Source of the DNA: Clostridia bacterium
Lineage (GTDB): Bacteria > Bacillota > Clostridia > Oscillospirales > Oscillospiraceae
Direction: 5' to 3'
Assembly (NCBI GenBank): GCA_009929315.1
Contig: SAAS01000010.1
Location: 1-60,117 of the forward strand
Length of the DNA stretch: 60,117 bases
Both the position numbers and the translations under genes were made by a program. The notes under the pieces were generated by a model. That model was given only the letters and a program-made list of their open reading frames with translations, ran no database searches and had not been told where the DNA came from. This document shows positions 1 to 8,754 of this stretch, one piece after another (the stretch's first letter is position 1; each line of letters begins with the position of its first letter).

Positions 1-1
1 G

Positions 2-484
2 GGTTACTGGCGCGATGTCGGAACAATAGAGAGTCTCTGGGAGGCGAACATGGATATGCTTTCTCCCACTTTAATTGACCTTTATGACCGCTCCTGGCCG
101 ATTCGAAGCCGCAGTCCCATAAAGCCGCCCCATTACATCGGAGAAAACGCCGAAATTCAGCACAGTATAATAACGGAGGGCTGCGACATCCGCGGAACGG
201 TCAGCAACTCTGTTTTAAGCAACAGCGTAACAATCGGCGAGGGTGCGGTGGTTAATTACAGCATTCTTATGCCCGGCTGCACAATCGAAAGCGGCGCTGT
301 AATCGAATACTCAATTGTAGGCGAAAACGCGATAATCAGAGAAAACGCTCGGGTTGGCGAGCCGCCCGACGGCTTAAGCAGTATTAAAATAACCACCTGC
401 GGACCCGATACGGTGGTTAAAGCAAATTCACAGGTTGGCGCAGGCGAAATGGTTTTCGCTAAAAGGAGGGACAGTAATGGCTGA
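2..484 (+). CDS. glgC: Glucose-1-phosphate adenylyltransferase GlgC, C-terminal part
   Basis: This is the 3' end of glgC, which makes ADP-glucose from glucose-1-phosphate and ATP for glycogen synthesis. The frame is open from the window edge, so the N-terminal nucleotidyltransferase domain is outside. Visible are the linker (YWRDVGTIESLWEANMDML) and the left-handed beta-helix with hexapeptide-type repeats (IITEGCDIRG, TIGEGAVVNYSIL, VGENAIIRENARVGE), which carries allosteric control in the family. The stop overlaps the start of glgD by 8 bases, so the two are translationally coupled. Identity is firm from the C-terminal fold and from the following glgD, glgA and glgP genes. Confidence 0.95.
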   Translation, partial: GYWRDVGTIESLWEANMDMLSPTLIDLYDRSWPIRSRSPIKPPHYIGENAEIQHSIITEGCDIRGTVSNSVLSNSVTIGEGAVVNYSILMPGCTIESGAVIEYSIVGENAIIRENARVGEPPDGLSSIKITTCGPDTVVKANSQVGAGEMVFAKRRDSNG

Positions 485-1595
485 TTTACACGGACTGATT
501 TATGCCTATCATTCCTCCTCCGCGCTCGGAGAACTGGTTGCGGCACGCACCAGCTCTTCCCTGCCCTTCTGCTCCAGATACAGACTCATCGATTTCGCGC
601 TTTCCGCCATGACCAACGCCGGTGTCAGTGATGTCGGCGTAATAATGCAGCGCGACTATCAGTCCCTGCTTGACCATCTCGGAACCGGCAAGGATTGGGA
701 TTTGAGCCGTATGAGCGGCGGGCTGCGCCTTCTGCCCCCCTTTGGCAAGCACGGCAGCCAAACCGGCGAATACAAGGGCTGTATGGAGGCTCTTTCAGCC
801 GTCAGGGACCATATTGTCAATATCAGCCAGACCCATGTGGTTCTTTTCCGCGGCGATTTGGCGGTTAATCTTAACCTGCGCGACGTTTTTGACGCTCATC
901 TTGCCTCCGGCTGCGGGATAACCGCGGTTTGCGCGGATTGCGGCTATCGCGGCGGCAGCGGAGAAGTCAGATTCGTTCCCGACACCCCCAACACCTCCAA
1001 GAAAATGCTTTTTGCGGGCACGGGGCAAGCAAATGCCCTGTCATCGATTGAGGTTTACATAATTCATAAAAGTATTCTTGTTGAGCTAGTCGACTGGTGC
1101 CGTGAAAACGGAAAAATCCACTTTCACCGCGAGGCTTTGGCTCATTATGTGGATGAGGGCGGCACCATCGGGCTGTATGTCCACAGGGGCTACACCGCGC
1201 ACGTTTCCTCAATCGCCGATTATTACAGTGCCAATATGGATATGCTCAGCTATAAGGCCCGCAGAGATTTGTTTGACGCCGACAATCCCATTTACACTAA
1301 AGGACGCAGCTCTGTTTCCACCTATTACGGTGAAAACGCCTCCGCGAAAAATTCACTTGTAGCGGACGGCTGCTTTATCGAGGGCGAGCTTGTTAACTGT
1401 GTTCTCTTCCGCGGCGTTCATGTCAAAAAAGGTGCAAAGCTTACAAACTGTGTCATCATGCAGGATGCCGTAATCGGCGAAAACGCCGTTTTAAACCATG
1501 TTATCTCCGATAAATACGCGGTTTTTACAAACGGTCTTGTGCTTTCGGGCAGCAGCGCCCTGCCGATAACCGTGCCGAAGTGTAAAATTGTCTAG
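477..1595 (+). CDS. glgD: GlgD, non-catalytic GlgC partner subunit
   Basis: A 372-residue GlgC paralogue. In Bacillota GlgD pairs with GlgC to form the more active ADP-glucose pyrophosphorylase. The glycine-rich catalytic loop expected near the N-terminus is replaced (LIYAYHSSSALGELVAART), while the flanking fold marker SRYRLIDF is kept, as expected for the regulatory subunit. The C-terminus again has beta-helix repeats (SLVADGCFIEGELVNC, AVIGENAVLNHVI). The ATG at 477 was chosen because AAAAGGAGGG at 461-470 sits 6 bases upstream. An in-frame codon at 435 lies inside glgC and has no Shine-Dalgarno sequence. Confidence 0.95.
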   Translation: MADLHGLIYAYHSSSALGELVAARTSSSLPFCSRYRLIDFALSAMTNAGVSDVGVIMQRDYQSLLDHLGTGKDWDLSRMSGGLRLLPPFGKHGSQTGEYKGCMEALSAVRDHIVNISQTHVVLFRGDLAVNLNLRDVFDAHLASGCGITAVCADCGYRGGSGEVRFVPDTPNTSKKMLFAGTGQANALSSIEVYIIHKSILVELVDWCRENGKIHFHREALAHYVDEGGTIGLYVHRGYTAHVSSIADYYSANMDMLSYKARRDLFDADNPIYTKGRSSVSTYYGENASAKNSLVADGCFIEGELVNCVLFRGVHVKKGAKLTNCVIMQDAVIGENAVLNHVISDKYAVFTNGLVLSGSSALPITVPKCKIV

Positions 1596-1646
1596 CAGTT
1601 CGTCCGCAGCAGATATATTAAATGCTCAGATTTGGGGGGGCAAAAA

Positions 1647-3065
1647 ATGAATGTGCTTTATGCCGTAAGCGAGTCTGTACCCTTTGTTAAAACAGGCGGT
1701 CTTGCCGATGTGGCGGGTTCCCTTCCGAAGGCTCTGCGCGCCGAGGGGGTTGACGCCCGCGTTATTCTTCCGCTTTACGGCTCAATTGCCGACAAGTGGC
1801 GGCTTAAAATGGATTTCTTGTTTTATACCTACGTCAATGTCGTTTGGCGCAGGCAGTACTGCGGTGTCTTTAAACTTGAACACGAGGGCGTTGTCTTTTA
1901 TTTTATTGATAATGAATACTATTTCAAACGCGACAACATCTACGGCAGCTATGACGACGGCGAGCGCTTTGCCTTTTTTTCAAAGGCCGTGCTTGAGATT
2001 CTTCCCCTGCTGGATTGGAAACCGGAAGTGATAAACTGCAACGACTGGCAGACAGCGCTGATTCCGATACAGATAAGTCAGGACAAATCCGGCTTCTTTG
2101 ATGGAGTAAAAACCGTTTTCACCATTCACAACATAGAATACCAGGGGCGCTTCGGCAAAGACACTCTTGACGATATATTTGGGCTGCCTTTCGGACTATA
2201 CGAGAGCGGGATTCTTCGCTTCGAGAATGACGTTAACCTTATGAAGGGCGCCATCTACAAGGCCGATCGTGTCACGACCGTCAGCCCAAGCTACGCCGAG
2301 GAACTTCGCGATCCCTACTATGCCTGCGGGCTTGATAAGGTAATCGAGGATAACGCCTATAAGCTGAGCGGTATCTTAAACGGTCTCGACGTTGAGCGTT
2401 ATGATCCGATGACGGACGCCTCAATCGCCAAAAACTACGGCTTTAAGCGCCCTTCAGGGAAGAAGGCCTGCAAGGCTGACCTTTGCCGGGAACTTGGCTT
2501 TGACGAGAACGACGACAGTCCGATTTTGGCCTGCATTTCAAGGCTGGTCGGACACAAAGGCTTTGACCTCGTTCAGGAATCTCTCGATAGGATATTATCC
2601 TCAAATATTCGCGTTGTAATTCTCGGAACGGGAGATGCCAAATTCGAGAACTTTTTCCGTGAAGCGGAGGCGCGCTACTGCGGAAGAGTTTCCGCGAACA
2701 TCATGTATTCCGAAAAGCGCGCTTCAAAAATCTACGCCGGGTCGGATATGATGCTCATGCCCTCACGCAGCGAGCCCTGCGGACTAACTCAGATGATTGC
2801 AATGCGTTACGGCGCTGTTCCCATAGTTCGTGAGGTGGGCGGGCTTAAAGATACCGTGCGTCCCCTGCCCGCCGAGGACACAAACGGTTTTACGTTTTAC
2901 GCTTACACCGCGGACGAAATGGTCAGGGCAATAGAAAACGCTTTGAACACATGGAACGACAAAGATAAGTGGCTGGGGCTCATGAAAAGGGATATGTCGG
3001 AGGATTTGTCCTGGAGCCGCTCCGCAAAAAAATATATAGAAATATACAATTCATTAGGCAACTAG
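1647..3065 (+). CDS. glgA: Glycogen synthase GlgA (GT5)
   Basis: ADP-glucose-dependent glycogen synthase of 472 residues, the usual family length. The N-terminal KTGGLADVAGSLPKAL motif binds ADP-glucose, and the C-terminal SRSEPCGLTQMIAMRYG motif is the GT-B catalytic region. The start is ATG at 1647, shortly after a run of Gs (1634-1640); a TTG at 1632 overlaps that probable ribosome binding site. It lies 51 bases after glgD and 48 bases before glgP, so the operon runs from precursor activation to polymerisation to breakdown. No branching enzyme is present in the visible part. Confidence 0.96.
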   Translation: MNVLYAVSESVPFVKTGGLADVAGSLPKALRAEGVDARVILPLYGSIADKWRLKMDFLFYTYVNVVWRRQYCGVFKLEHEGVVFYFIDNEYYFKRDNIYGSYDDGERFAFFSKAVLEILPLLDWKPEVINCNDWQTALIPIQISQDKSGFFDGVKTVFTIHNIEYQGRFGKDTLDDIFGLPFGLYESGILRFENDVNLMKGAIYKADRVTTVSPSYAEELRDPYYACGLDKVIEDNAYKLSGILNGLDVERYDPMTDASIAKNYGFKRPSGKKACKADLCRELGFDENDDSPILACISRLVGHKGFDLVQESLDRILSSNIRVVILGTGDAKFENFFREAEARYCGRVSANIMYSEKRASKIYAGSDMMLMPSRSEPCGLTQMIAMRYGAVPIVREVGGLKDTVRPLPAEDTNGFTFYAYTADEMVRAIENALNTWNDKDKWLGLMKRDMSEDLSWSRSAKKYIEIYNSLGN

Positions 3066-3113
3066 CGGCGCTGCGAAATATCGCATCCGTTTTTCAGGGA
3101 AAGGAAATAAAGT

Positions 3114-5507
3114 ATGACCCCAATAAGCAAAGATGGGCTCAAAATTGCAATCGAGGACAAACTCGGAGCTCATTTCGGAAAAAAAGCGCAGGAGGCGAGC
3201 TACTCTGAGTACTTTTGCGCATGCGCAATGCTGCTTCGCGAGATGAGCTCCCGTAATCTTGTAGCGGAAAGACCGGAAACAAGACATATCCACTACCTGT
3301 CAATGGAGTTTCTGATGGGCCGCTCGCTGTCAAAAAACGCCTTCAACCTCGGCATACTTGACGAGCTTAGCGCCGCTCTTTCGGAGATGGGCGTCGAGCC
3401 TGCCGAAATTTTTGAAACCGAGCCTGACGCGGGTCTCGGAAACGGCGGTTTGGGGCGGCTTGCAGCCTGCTATATGGACAGCATGGCAACTCTGGGGCTG
3501 CCCGCCACGGGCTATTCACTCTGCTATGAGCTCGGGATGTTCTGTCAAAAAATTGTTGACTTCAAGCAGGTCGAGGTTGCAGACAGCTGGACTGTTTCGG
3601 CGGACAGCTGGCTTGTACCCTGCTATGACGATGCCGTTGAAATTCGCTACGGCGGTCAATGTGAGGAAAATTGGGATTACGGCGGAAAGTGCAACACCGT
3701 CATTAAGGACTACACCACCGTGCTTGCCGTTCCGCGTGATATGCTTATTTCCGGCTTTAAAACCGACAGCGTAAACGCGCTGCGGCTCTGGGACGCGAAG
3801 TCCCCGAAATCTCTTGATATGCGCCTTTTTTCCAGCGGCGAATATGTGAAATCGATGGAGCAGCGTACAATGGCGGAGGTAATCACAAAGGTGCTCTATC
3901 CCGCCGACGATACCACCGAAGGAAAAATTCTTCGCATAAAGCAGCAGTATTTCTTCGTTTCCGCAACCGCTCAGTCGGTTGTGAAAAAGCACAGGAAGGC
4001 TTACGGCGACGTCCGAAGTTTTGCCGAGCACCATGTTTTTCAGATAAACGACACTCATCCGACAATGATAATTCCCGAGCTTATGCGTATTTTCATGGAC
4101 GAGGACGGACTCGGCTGGGACGAGGCGCTTGCGATAGTTTCAAACTGCGTTGCCTATACCAACCACACCGTTATGTCGGAAGCTCTGGAAAGCTGGCCGC
4201 AGGAGCTCATTCAGGCCCAGCTTCCGCGTATATGGCAGATTATCCGAGAAATAGATGTTCGACACAGGAAATATCTTGAAGAGAGATTTCGCGGCAACGA
4301 CGAGGCAGTTCTCCGCAATCTGGTCGTCAGCAGCGGCAAGGTGCACATGGCGAATATTTGCCTTGCAATCTGCTTTAGAGTTAACGGAGTTTCGTCGATG
4401 CACAGCGAAATATTAAAGCACGACCTTTTCCGCGATATTTATTCGCAAAAACCCTCCATATTCACAAATGTAACCAACGGCATCGATCACAGGCGCTGGC
4501 TGTCACAGATTAACCCCGAGCTTCACAAGCTTATATGTGAGCTGTTGGGCAGCGACGCTTATCTTCTTAAGCCGCAGCTTATTTCGCAGCTTGAAAACTT
4601 TGCCTCCGATTCCTCAGTGCTTTCAAGACTTGAAATTATAAAGACGGGCAATAAAAAGGCGCTCGCCGAATATGTCTCGCGCGAAAATCAAATTGCCCTT
4701 GATCCCGAAGCGGTATTTGACGTTCAGATTAAGCGTCTGCACGAATATAAGCGTCAGCTCCTGTGTGCTATGCTGATTTTGGAGCTCAGACAGCGTCTGC
4801 ACGACAATCCCAACGCTGAATTTCTGCCCCGCAGCTTCATCTTCGGTGCAAAGGCCGCAAGCGGTTATAAGGTTGCAAAGCGCATAATCAACCTTCTTTG
4901 TTCGATTGCCGACGATGTTAATTCCGACCCTGTCTGCAAGGGTAAGCTTCAGGTTGTGTTTTTGGAAAACTATCGGGTTTCTGTTGCGGAAAAGCTCATG
5001 CCGGCTGCCCAGATTTCCGAACAGCTCTCAACGGCCGGAAAGGAAGCAAGCGGTACCGGCAACATGAAGCTCATGATGAACGGCGCAATCACAATCGGCA
5101 CGCTCGACGGAGCGAACGTCGAGATGCACGAGCGGCTTGGCGATGAGAATATGGTTCTCTTCGGACTGCGTGCGGAAGAAGTTACGGCTCTCAAGCAGCA
5201 CGGTTATGACCCGCTGGCGATATATAATAAAAACGACAGGCTTCGCCTTATTTTGAACAACATGAGCCGAGGCTTCCGTAACGGCGAGAACTTCTCGGAT
5301 TTGGTTTCTAAGCTGGTTTACGGCGGCGACGAGTATATGCTTCTCGCGGATTACGACAGCTATGTCGCGGCACACGACAGGCTCTATACCCTCATGGCGG
5401 ATACAAAGAAGCGCTCCGCCGTGTCGCTCATAAACATTGCCCGAAGCGGTGCTTTTGCGGCTGACCGCGCCGTTTCTGAATACGCCAAGAATATTTGGGG
5501 CTTCTGA
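3114..5507 (+). CDS. glgP: Glycogen/starch phosphorylase (GT35)
   Basis: Phosphorolysis of alpha-1,4-glucan to glucose-1-phosphate. The protein has 797 residues, typical for bacterial enzymes. The N-terminal LSMEFLMGRSL and GLGNGGLGRLAACYMDS motifs and the C-terminal pyridoxal phosphate site EASGTGNMKLMMNGA (Lys near residue 652) are intact. A GGAAAGGAAATAA ribosome binding site precedes the ATG. It is the last gene of the glg operon and is followed by a strong terminator at 5530-5562. Having synthesis and degradation genes together suggests joint control of a storage cycle, possibly used during sporulation; that link is inference from the adjacent sporulation genes. Confidence 0.97.
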   Translation: MTPISKDGLKIAIEDKLGAHFGKKAQEASYSEYFCACAMLLREMSSRNLVAERPETRHIHYLSMEFLMGRSLSKNAFNLGILDELSAALSEMGVEPAEIFETEPDAGLGNGGLGRLAACYMDSMATLGLPATGYSLCYELGMFCQKIVDFKQVEVADSWTVSADSWLVPCYDDAVEIRYGGQCEENWDYGGKCNTVIKDYTTVLAVPRDMLISGFKTDSVNALRLWDAKSPKSLDMRLFSSGEYVKSMEQRTMAEVITKVLYPADDTTEGKILRIKQQYFFVSATAQSVVKKHRKAYGDVRSFAEHHVFQINDTHPTMIIPELMRIFMDEDGLGWDEALAIVSNCVAYTNHTVMSEALESWPQELIQAQLPRIWQIIREIDVRHRKYLEERFRGNDEAVLRNLVVSSGKVHMANICLAICFRVNGVSSMHSEILKHDLFRDIYSQKPSIFTNVTNGIDHRRWLSQINPELHKLICELLGSDAYLLKPQLISQLENFASDSSVLSRLEIIKTGNKKALAEYVSRENQIALDPEAVFDVQIKRLHEYKRQLLCAMLILELRQRLHDNPNAEFLPRSFIFGAKAASGYKVAKRIINLLCSIADDVNSDPVCKGKLQVVFLENYRVSVAEKLMPAAQISEQLSTAGKEASGTGNMKLMMNGAITIGTLDGANVEMHERLGDENMVLFGLRAEEVTALKQHGYDPLAIYNKNDRLRLILNNMSRGFRNGENFSDLVSKLVYGGDEYMLLADYDSYVAAHDRLYTLMADTKKRSAVSLINIARSGAFAADRAVSEYAKNIWGF

Positions 5508-5529
5508 TTCGGCTTACAAACTTATACTT

Positions 5530-5562
5530 AAAATTGCGCGGCGACGGCCGCGCGATTTTTTT
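5530..5562 (+). terminator. Intrinsic terminator of the glg operon
   Basis: The 13-bp stem 5530-5542 / 5547-5559 has a GC-rich core (GCGCGGC/GCCGCGC), a 4-base loop and a trailing T run. It lies 22 bases after glgP and separates the glycogen operon from spoIIGA. Confidence 0.9.
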
Positions 5563-5619
5563 ATATTTGTCCGACTTAATACAACGCGTTTTTTGTTTTC
5601 GCTTGAATATACTGCTTGT

Positions 5620-6453
5620 ATGAAAACTGTATATGTGGACGAAATGTTTCTGCTGAATCTAATAATCGACTACTTCATTGTTCTCGCCACAGCCAAGCTC
5701 TGCGCCCTGCCGCTCAAGAGGCTCCGCTTCGCGTTATCGGCTGCGCTCGGCGCGCTTTATTCCGTATTGCTGCTGTATAAGCCATTCAGCCTGCTTGCCT
5801 CCCCCTTAATAAAGCTCCCTTTGGGTTTTGTTATGACAATTCTTGCCTTTGGGCTAGAAATCAGACCTATCAAGCCATACCTTGCCTTTCTTGTAGTTTC
5901 GGCCGCTTTTGGCGGTGCGGTATACGCCGCGACCCTGCTGGCAGGTCGAAGCCTCGGTGATGGCTTTTACATAAACGCCTCCATGCGCGTTCTGGTTCTC
6001 TCCTTCGCCGCCTGTTACCTAGTTCTGACTCTCGTGTTCAGGCGTTTCGGCAGGCACCGCGAGAGAGAAATTCGCAGTGTAAGCGTCAGCTTCTGCGGCA
6101 AAACCGCCGAATTTAAAGCCCTTAGGGACACTGGAAACGAGCTTTACGACCCCCTTAGCGGTCTGCCTGTAATGGTACTTGATGTGAATGAAGCGAATAA
6201 GCTGCTCCCCCAGCCCCTTATCGAGGCGCTCAGGCGCGGCGTATCGGAGTTCATAGAAACTGTGGGCAGCAGCGAGGATTTCCGTACAAGGTTTCGCTTG
6301 GTGCCCTATTCCTGTGTCGGAGTTAAAATGGCCCTTTTACCGGTTTTCCGCCCAGACGGGCTGTTTGTGGACGGCAAGGAGCGAAAAAACACTTTGGTGG
6401 GGCTTTCTTCCAATATTTTAAGCAATAACAGCGATTATTCGGCTATTTTATAG
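5620..6453 (+). CDS. spoIIGA: Sporulation sigma-E processing peptidase SpoIIGA
   Basis: Membrane aspartic protease that activates pro-sigma-E during sporulation. The 277 residues comprise about five hydrophobic N-terminal segments (residues 1-150) and a cytoplasmic protease domain with the active-site motif DTGN (Asp near residue 170) in DTGNELYDPLSGLPV. The N-terminus MKTVYVDEMFLLNLIIDY matches the family start pattern, which fixes the ATG at 5620. No Shine-Dalgarno sequence precedes that ATG. A TATACT box at 5608-5613 ends 6 bases before it, so a transcript starting there would be nearly leaderless. sigE follows 61 bases downstream, the classical pairing of protease and substrate. Confidence 0.92.
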   Translation: MKTVYVDEMFLLNLIIDYFIVLATAKLCALPLKRLRFALSAALGALYSVLLLYKPFSLLASPLIKLPLGFVMTILAFGLEIRPIKPYLAFLVVSAAFGGAVYAATLLAGRSLGDGFYINASMRVLVLSFAACYLVLTLVFRRFGRHREREIRSVSVSFCGKTAEFKALRDTGNELYDPLSGLPVMVLDVNEANKLLPQPLIEALRRGVSEFIETVGSSEDFRTRFRLVPYSCVGVKMALLPVFRPDGLFVDGKERKNTLVGLSSNILSNNSDYSAIL

Positions 6454-6514
6454 CTATTATCGCCGCTAATTTAAGCTTATGTGGGTATCGTTGTAATCTG
6501 GAGGCTAATTAAGA

Positions 6515-7252
6515 ATGGAGGAGACAACTATCGGCTTATATACAAAACTTTATGTTGCTCTGGAGCAGGCACTTGTTAAAATCGGACTTTTCCTCCCGCC
6601 CGGGATTCACTACATCGGCGGAAGCGACATTCTGCCGCCTCCTCTTTCAAAAAATGAGGAACACAAGGCGATTGAGGCTCTGGAGCGCGGCGACGACCAG
6701 GCGAAAAAAACACTTATCGAGCACAATCTGCGGCTGGTGGTCTACATCGCTAGAAGATTTGAAAATACCGGCGTGGGTTTGGAGGATCTCATTTCAATCG
6801 GCACAATCGGACTCATTAAGGCGATAAACACCTTCATTTCAGACAAAAAAATAAAGCTCGCCACCTACGCTTCGCGCTGCGTTGAAAACGAGATTCTGAT
6901 GTATCTTCGCAAAATCAGCGCGCAGAAGGGCGAAGTTTCGCTCGACGAGCCGCTTAACACCGATTGGGACGGCAACGAGCTTCTGCTATCCGATGTACTT
7001 GGTACCGACGGCGACGAGGTTTCGCGCCCCCTTGAGGAGGATGCGGATAAAAAAATGCTTATGGACGCGGTGGATGGTCTTGAGGAGCGGGAACGAACGA
7101 TTATCGTCATGCGCTTCGGACTTTGCGGCTGCACGGAATACACCCAAAAAGAGGTCGCGGATATTATGGGCATTTCCCAGTCGTATATCAGCCGCCTTGA
7201 AAAGCGCATAATTGTACGTCTGCGCCGTGAAATCATACGGCAGTCACGTTAA
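6515..7252 (+). CDS. sigE: RNA polymerase sporulation sigma factor E (pro-form)
   Basis: Mother-cell sigma factor of early sporulation, 245 residues. Region 2 ([36 protein letters not shown]) and the region 4 helix-turn-helix ([13 protein letters not shown]) are nearly canonical. The N-terminal pro-sequence is present: by alignment with B. subtilis (cleavage before YIGGSE) SpoIIGA should cut before Tyr33 in IHYIGGSD, giving a mature protein of about 213 residues. GGAGG at 6500-6504 supports the ATG. In many relatives sigG follows directly; here a terminator follows instead, so sigG must be elsewhere or absent. Confidence 0.97.
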   Translation: MEETTIGLYTKLYVALEQALVKIGLFLPPGIHYIGGSDILPPPLSKNEEHKAIEALERGDDQAKKTLIEHNLRLVVYIARRFENTGVGLEDLISIGTIGLIKAINTFISDKKIKLATYASRCVENEILMYLRKISAQKGEVSLDEPLNTDWDGNELLLSDVLGTDGDEVSRPLEEDADKKMLMDAVDGLEERERTIIVMRFGLCGCTEYTQKEVADIMGISQSYISRLEKRIIVRLRREIIRQSR

Positions 7253-7275
7253 ATTATAAGCGGAGCGGAAAATGA

Positions 7276-7308
7276 AGAAGCGTCTTAAGCTATGCTTAAG
7301 ACGCTTCT
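7276..7308. terminator. Bidirectional terminator between sigE and the hydrogenase cluster
   Basis: Perfect 15-bp inverted repeat AGAAGCGTCTTAAGC with a 3-base loop, flanked by T-rich sequence on the plus side. It lies between two convergent genes and probably serves both strands. Confidence 0.85.
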
Positions 7309-7318
7309 GTTATATCTT

Positions 7319-8743
7319 TTATTTGAGAACGGTAATGGCCTCTTTTATAGTTTTTTCATAGGCCTCGCGCCCGTATTTATCAACCTGCTCTTTGTCTTTT
7401 TCGCCATGGGTAAGACAGCCTGCGCCTGAGATACAGCCTCCTAAGCAAGCCATACCCTCAATGAAGTTTGCGTCCAATTTTCCCGCACGCAGCTTCAGAA
7501 GGGCGGTTCGGCACTCCTCAAGTCCGCTGCAGGAAACAGGCTTATATTCAAAATCTTCAATTCCGTTTTCCTTAAGCCCCTGCCTTACGGCATCCGCCAA
7601 GCCGCCGCTGCGGGCGAAGATGCGCCCGAAGTATGAGGCGTTGTCAAGCACGTCCTCAGTTGCCTGCGTTATATCCACTCCCTTGCCGTCAAAGAGTGCC
7701 TGAAGCTCCTCGAAGCTTATTGCGCTGTCAACATAGGGGCTGACGGCGTCGAGGTGTATTTCGGATTTCTTTGCCGTGCAGGGACCGATGAAAATAACCT
7801 TTGCGGTTTTATCGCGCATTTTTATGTATTTACCGAGAGTTGCCATCGGCGAGAGATTATGCGAAATTTTATCTGCCAAATCGGGGAAATCCTGCCTTAA
7901 AAACTTAACGAAGGCGGGGCAGCAGGAACTTGTCAGCAGTCCCTTTTCATAAAGCTCACGGCTCTCGGCATCCGCCACCATATCCGCTCCCAGAGCCGCC
8001 TCAACAACGGAATAAAAGCCGAGCTGCTTTATTCCCGTTATAACCTGCCCAAGCTTTGCATAAGTAAACTGGCTTGATATCGAGGGCGCCGCCAGGGCGT
8101 AAACCTTATAAGCCTTGTTGTCCCTGCTGTTTTTGAGAATATCTATTACGTCCAGAATATAGGACTTGTCCATTATCGCACCGAAGGGGCACTGATAGAC
8201 GCAGGCGCCGCACTCAACACACTTTTCATTGTCAATTTTAGCGGTCTTATCCTCGCTCATGCTGATTGCCTTCGCCTTGCAGGAATTTTCGCAGGGGCGC
8301 TTTTTGCTAATTATCGCAGAATAGGGACAGACCTTTGCGCAGCGTCCGCACTCAACGCACTTTGCTTTGTCGATAAAGGCCTTCTGTTCGTCGTCAAACT
8401 TAATTGCGTCCCGCGGACAGGCATCCTCACAGCGATGAGCAATGCAGCCCCGGCAGGATTCGGTTATTTCGTAGCCGCCGACAGGGCATTCGTCACAGGC
8501 GATGTCGATGACTTCGATTACGTTGGGGTTTGATTTATTCCCGCCCATTGCAAGCGTCACTCTTTCGGCAAGAATTGCCCTTTCTTTGTATACGCAGCAT
8601 CTCATAGTCGCTTCTTTCCCGGGAACAATTGTCTTTGGAATATTGTTCACATTTTCGAGAAGCTCGCCCCGAAACGCGAGCCTTGCGACCTCCGTCAGGA
8701 CCTTATATTTGAGATACTGCACCTTTGTATCGAATTTTCTCAT
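7319..8743 (-). CDS. Group B-type [FeFe]-hydrogenase, monomeric iron-only
   Basis: A 474-residue protein with an N-terminal ferredoxin-like region (CVECGRCAKVCP, CENSC, CVECGACVYQCP) and a C-terminal H-cluster domain. The three H-cluster motifs are TSCCPAF, GPCTAKKSE and EGMACLGGC, close to but different from the canonical TSCCPxW, MPCxxKKxE and ExMACxGGC. This fits the poorly characterised group B (B1/B3) enzymes of Clostridia. The start is the internal ATG at 8743 with AGGCGGAGG upstream; the longer frame would overlap the phosphatase gene. It is the last gene of the rex cluster. The direction of catalysis, hydrogen evolution or sensing, cannot be read from sequence. Confidence 0.88.
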   Translation of the reverse strand: MRKFDTKVQYLKYKVLTEVARLAFRGELLENVNNIPKTIVPGKEATMRCCVYKERAILAERVTLAMGGNKSNPNVIEVIDIACDECPVGGYEITESCRGCIAHRCEDACPRDAIKFDDEQKAFIDKAKCVECGRCAKVCPYSAIISKKRPCENSCKAKAISMSEDKTAKIDNEKCVECGACVYQCPFGAIMDKSYILDVIDILKNSRDNKAYKVYALAAPSISSQFTYAKLGQVITGIKQLGFYSVVEAALGADMVADAESRELYEKGLLTSSCCPAFVKFLRQDFPDLADKISHNLSPMATLGKYIKMRDKTAKVIFIGPCTAKKSEIHLDAVSPYVDSAISFEELQALFDGKGVDITQATEDVLDNASYFGRIFARSGGLADAVRQGLKENGIEDFEYKPVSCSGLEECRTALLKLRAGKLDANFIEGMACLGGCISGAGCLTHGEKDKEQVDKYGREAYEKTIKEAITVLK

Positions 8744-8754
8744 ACAGCCTCCGC

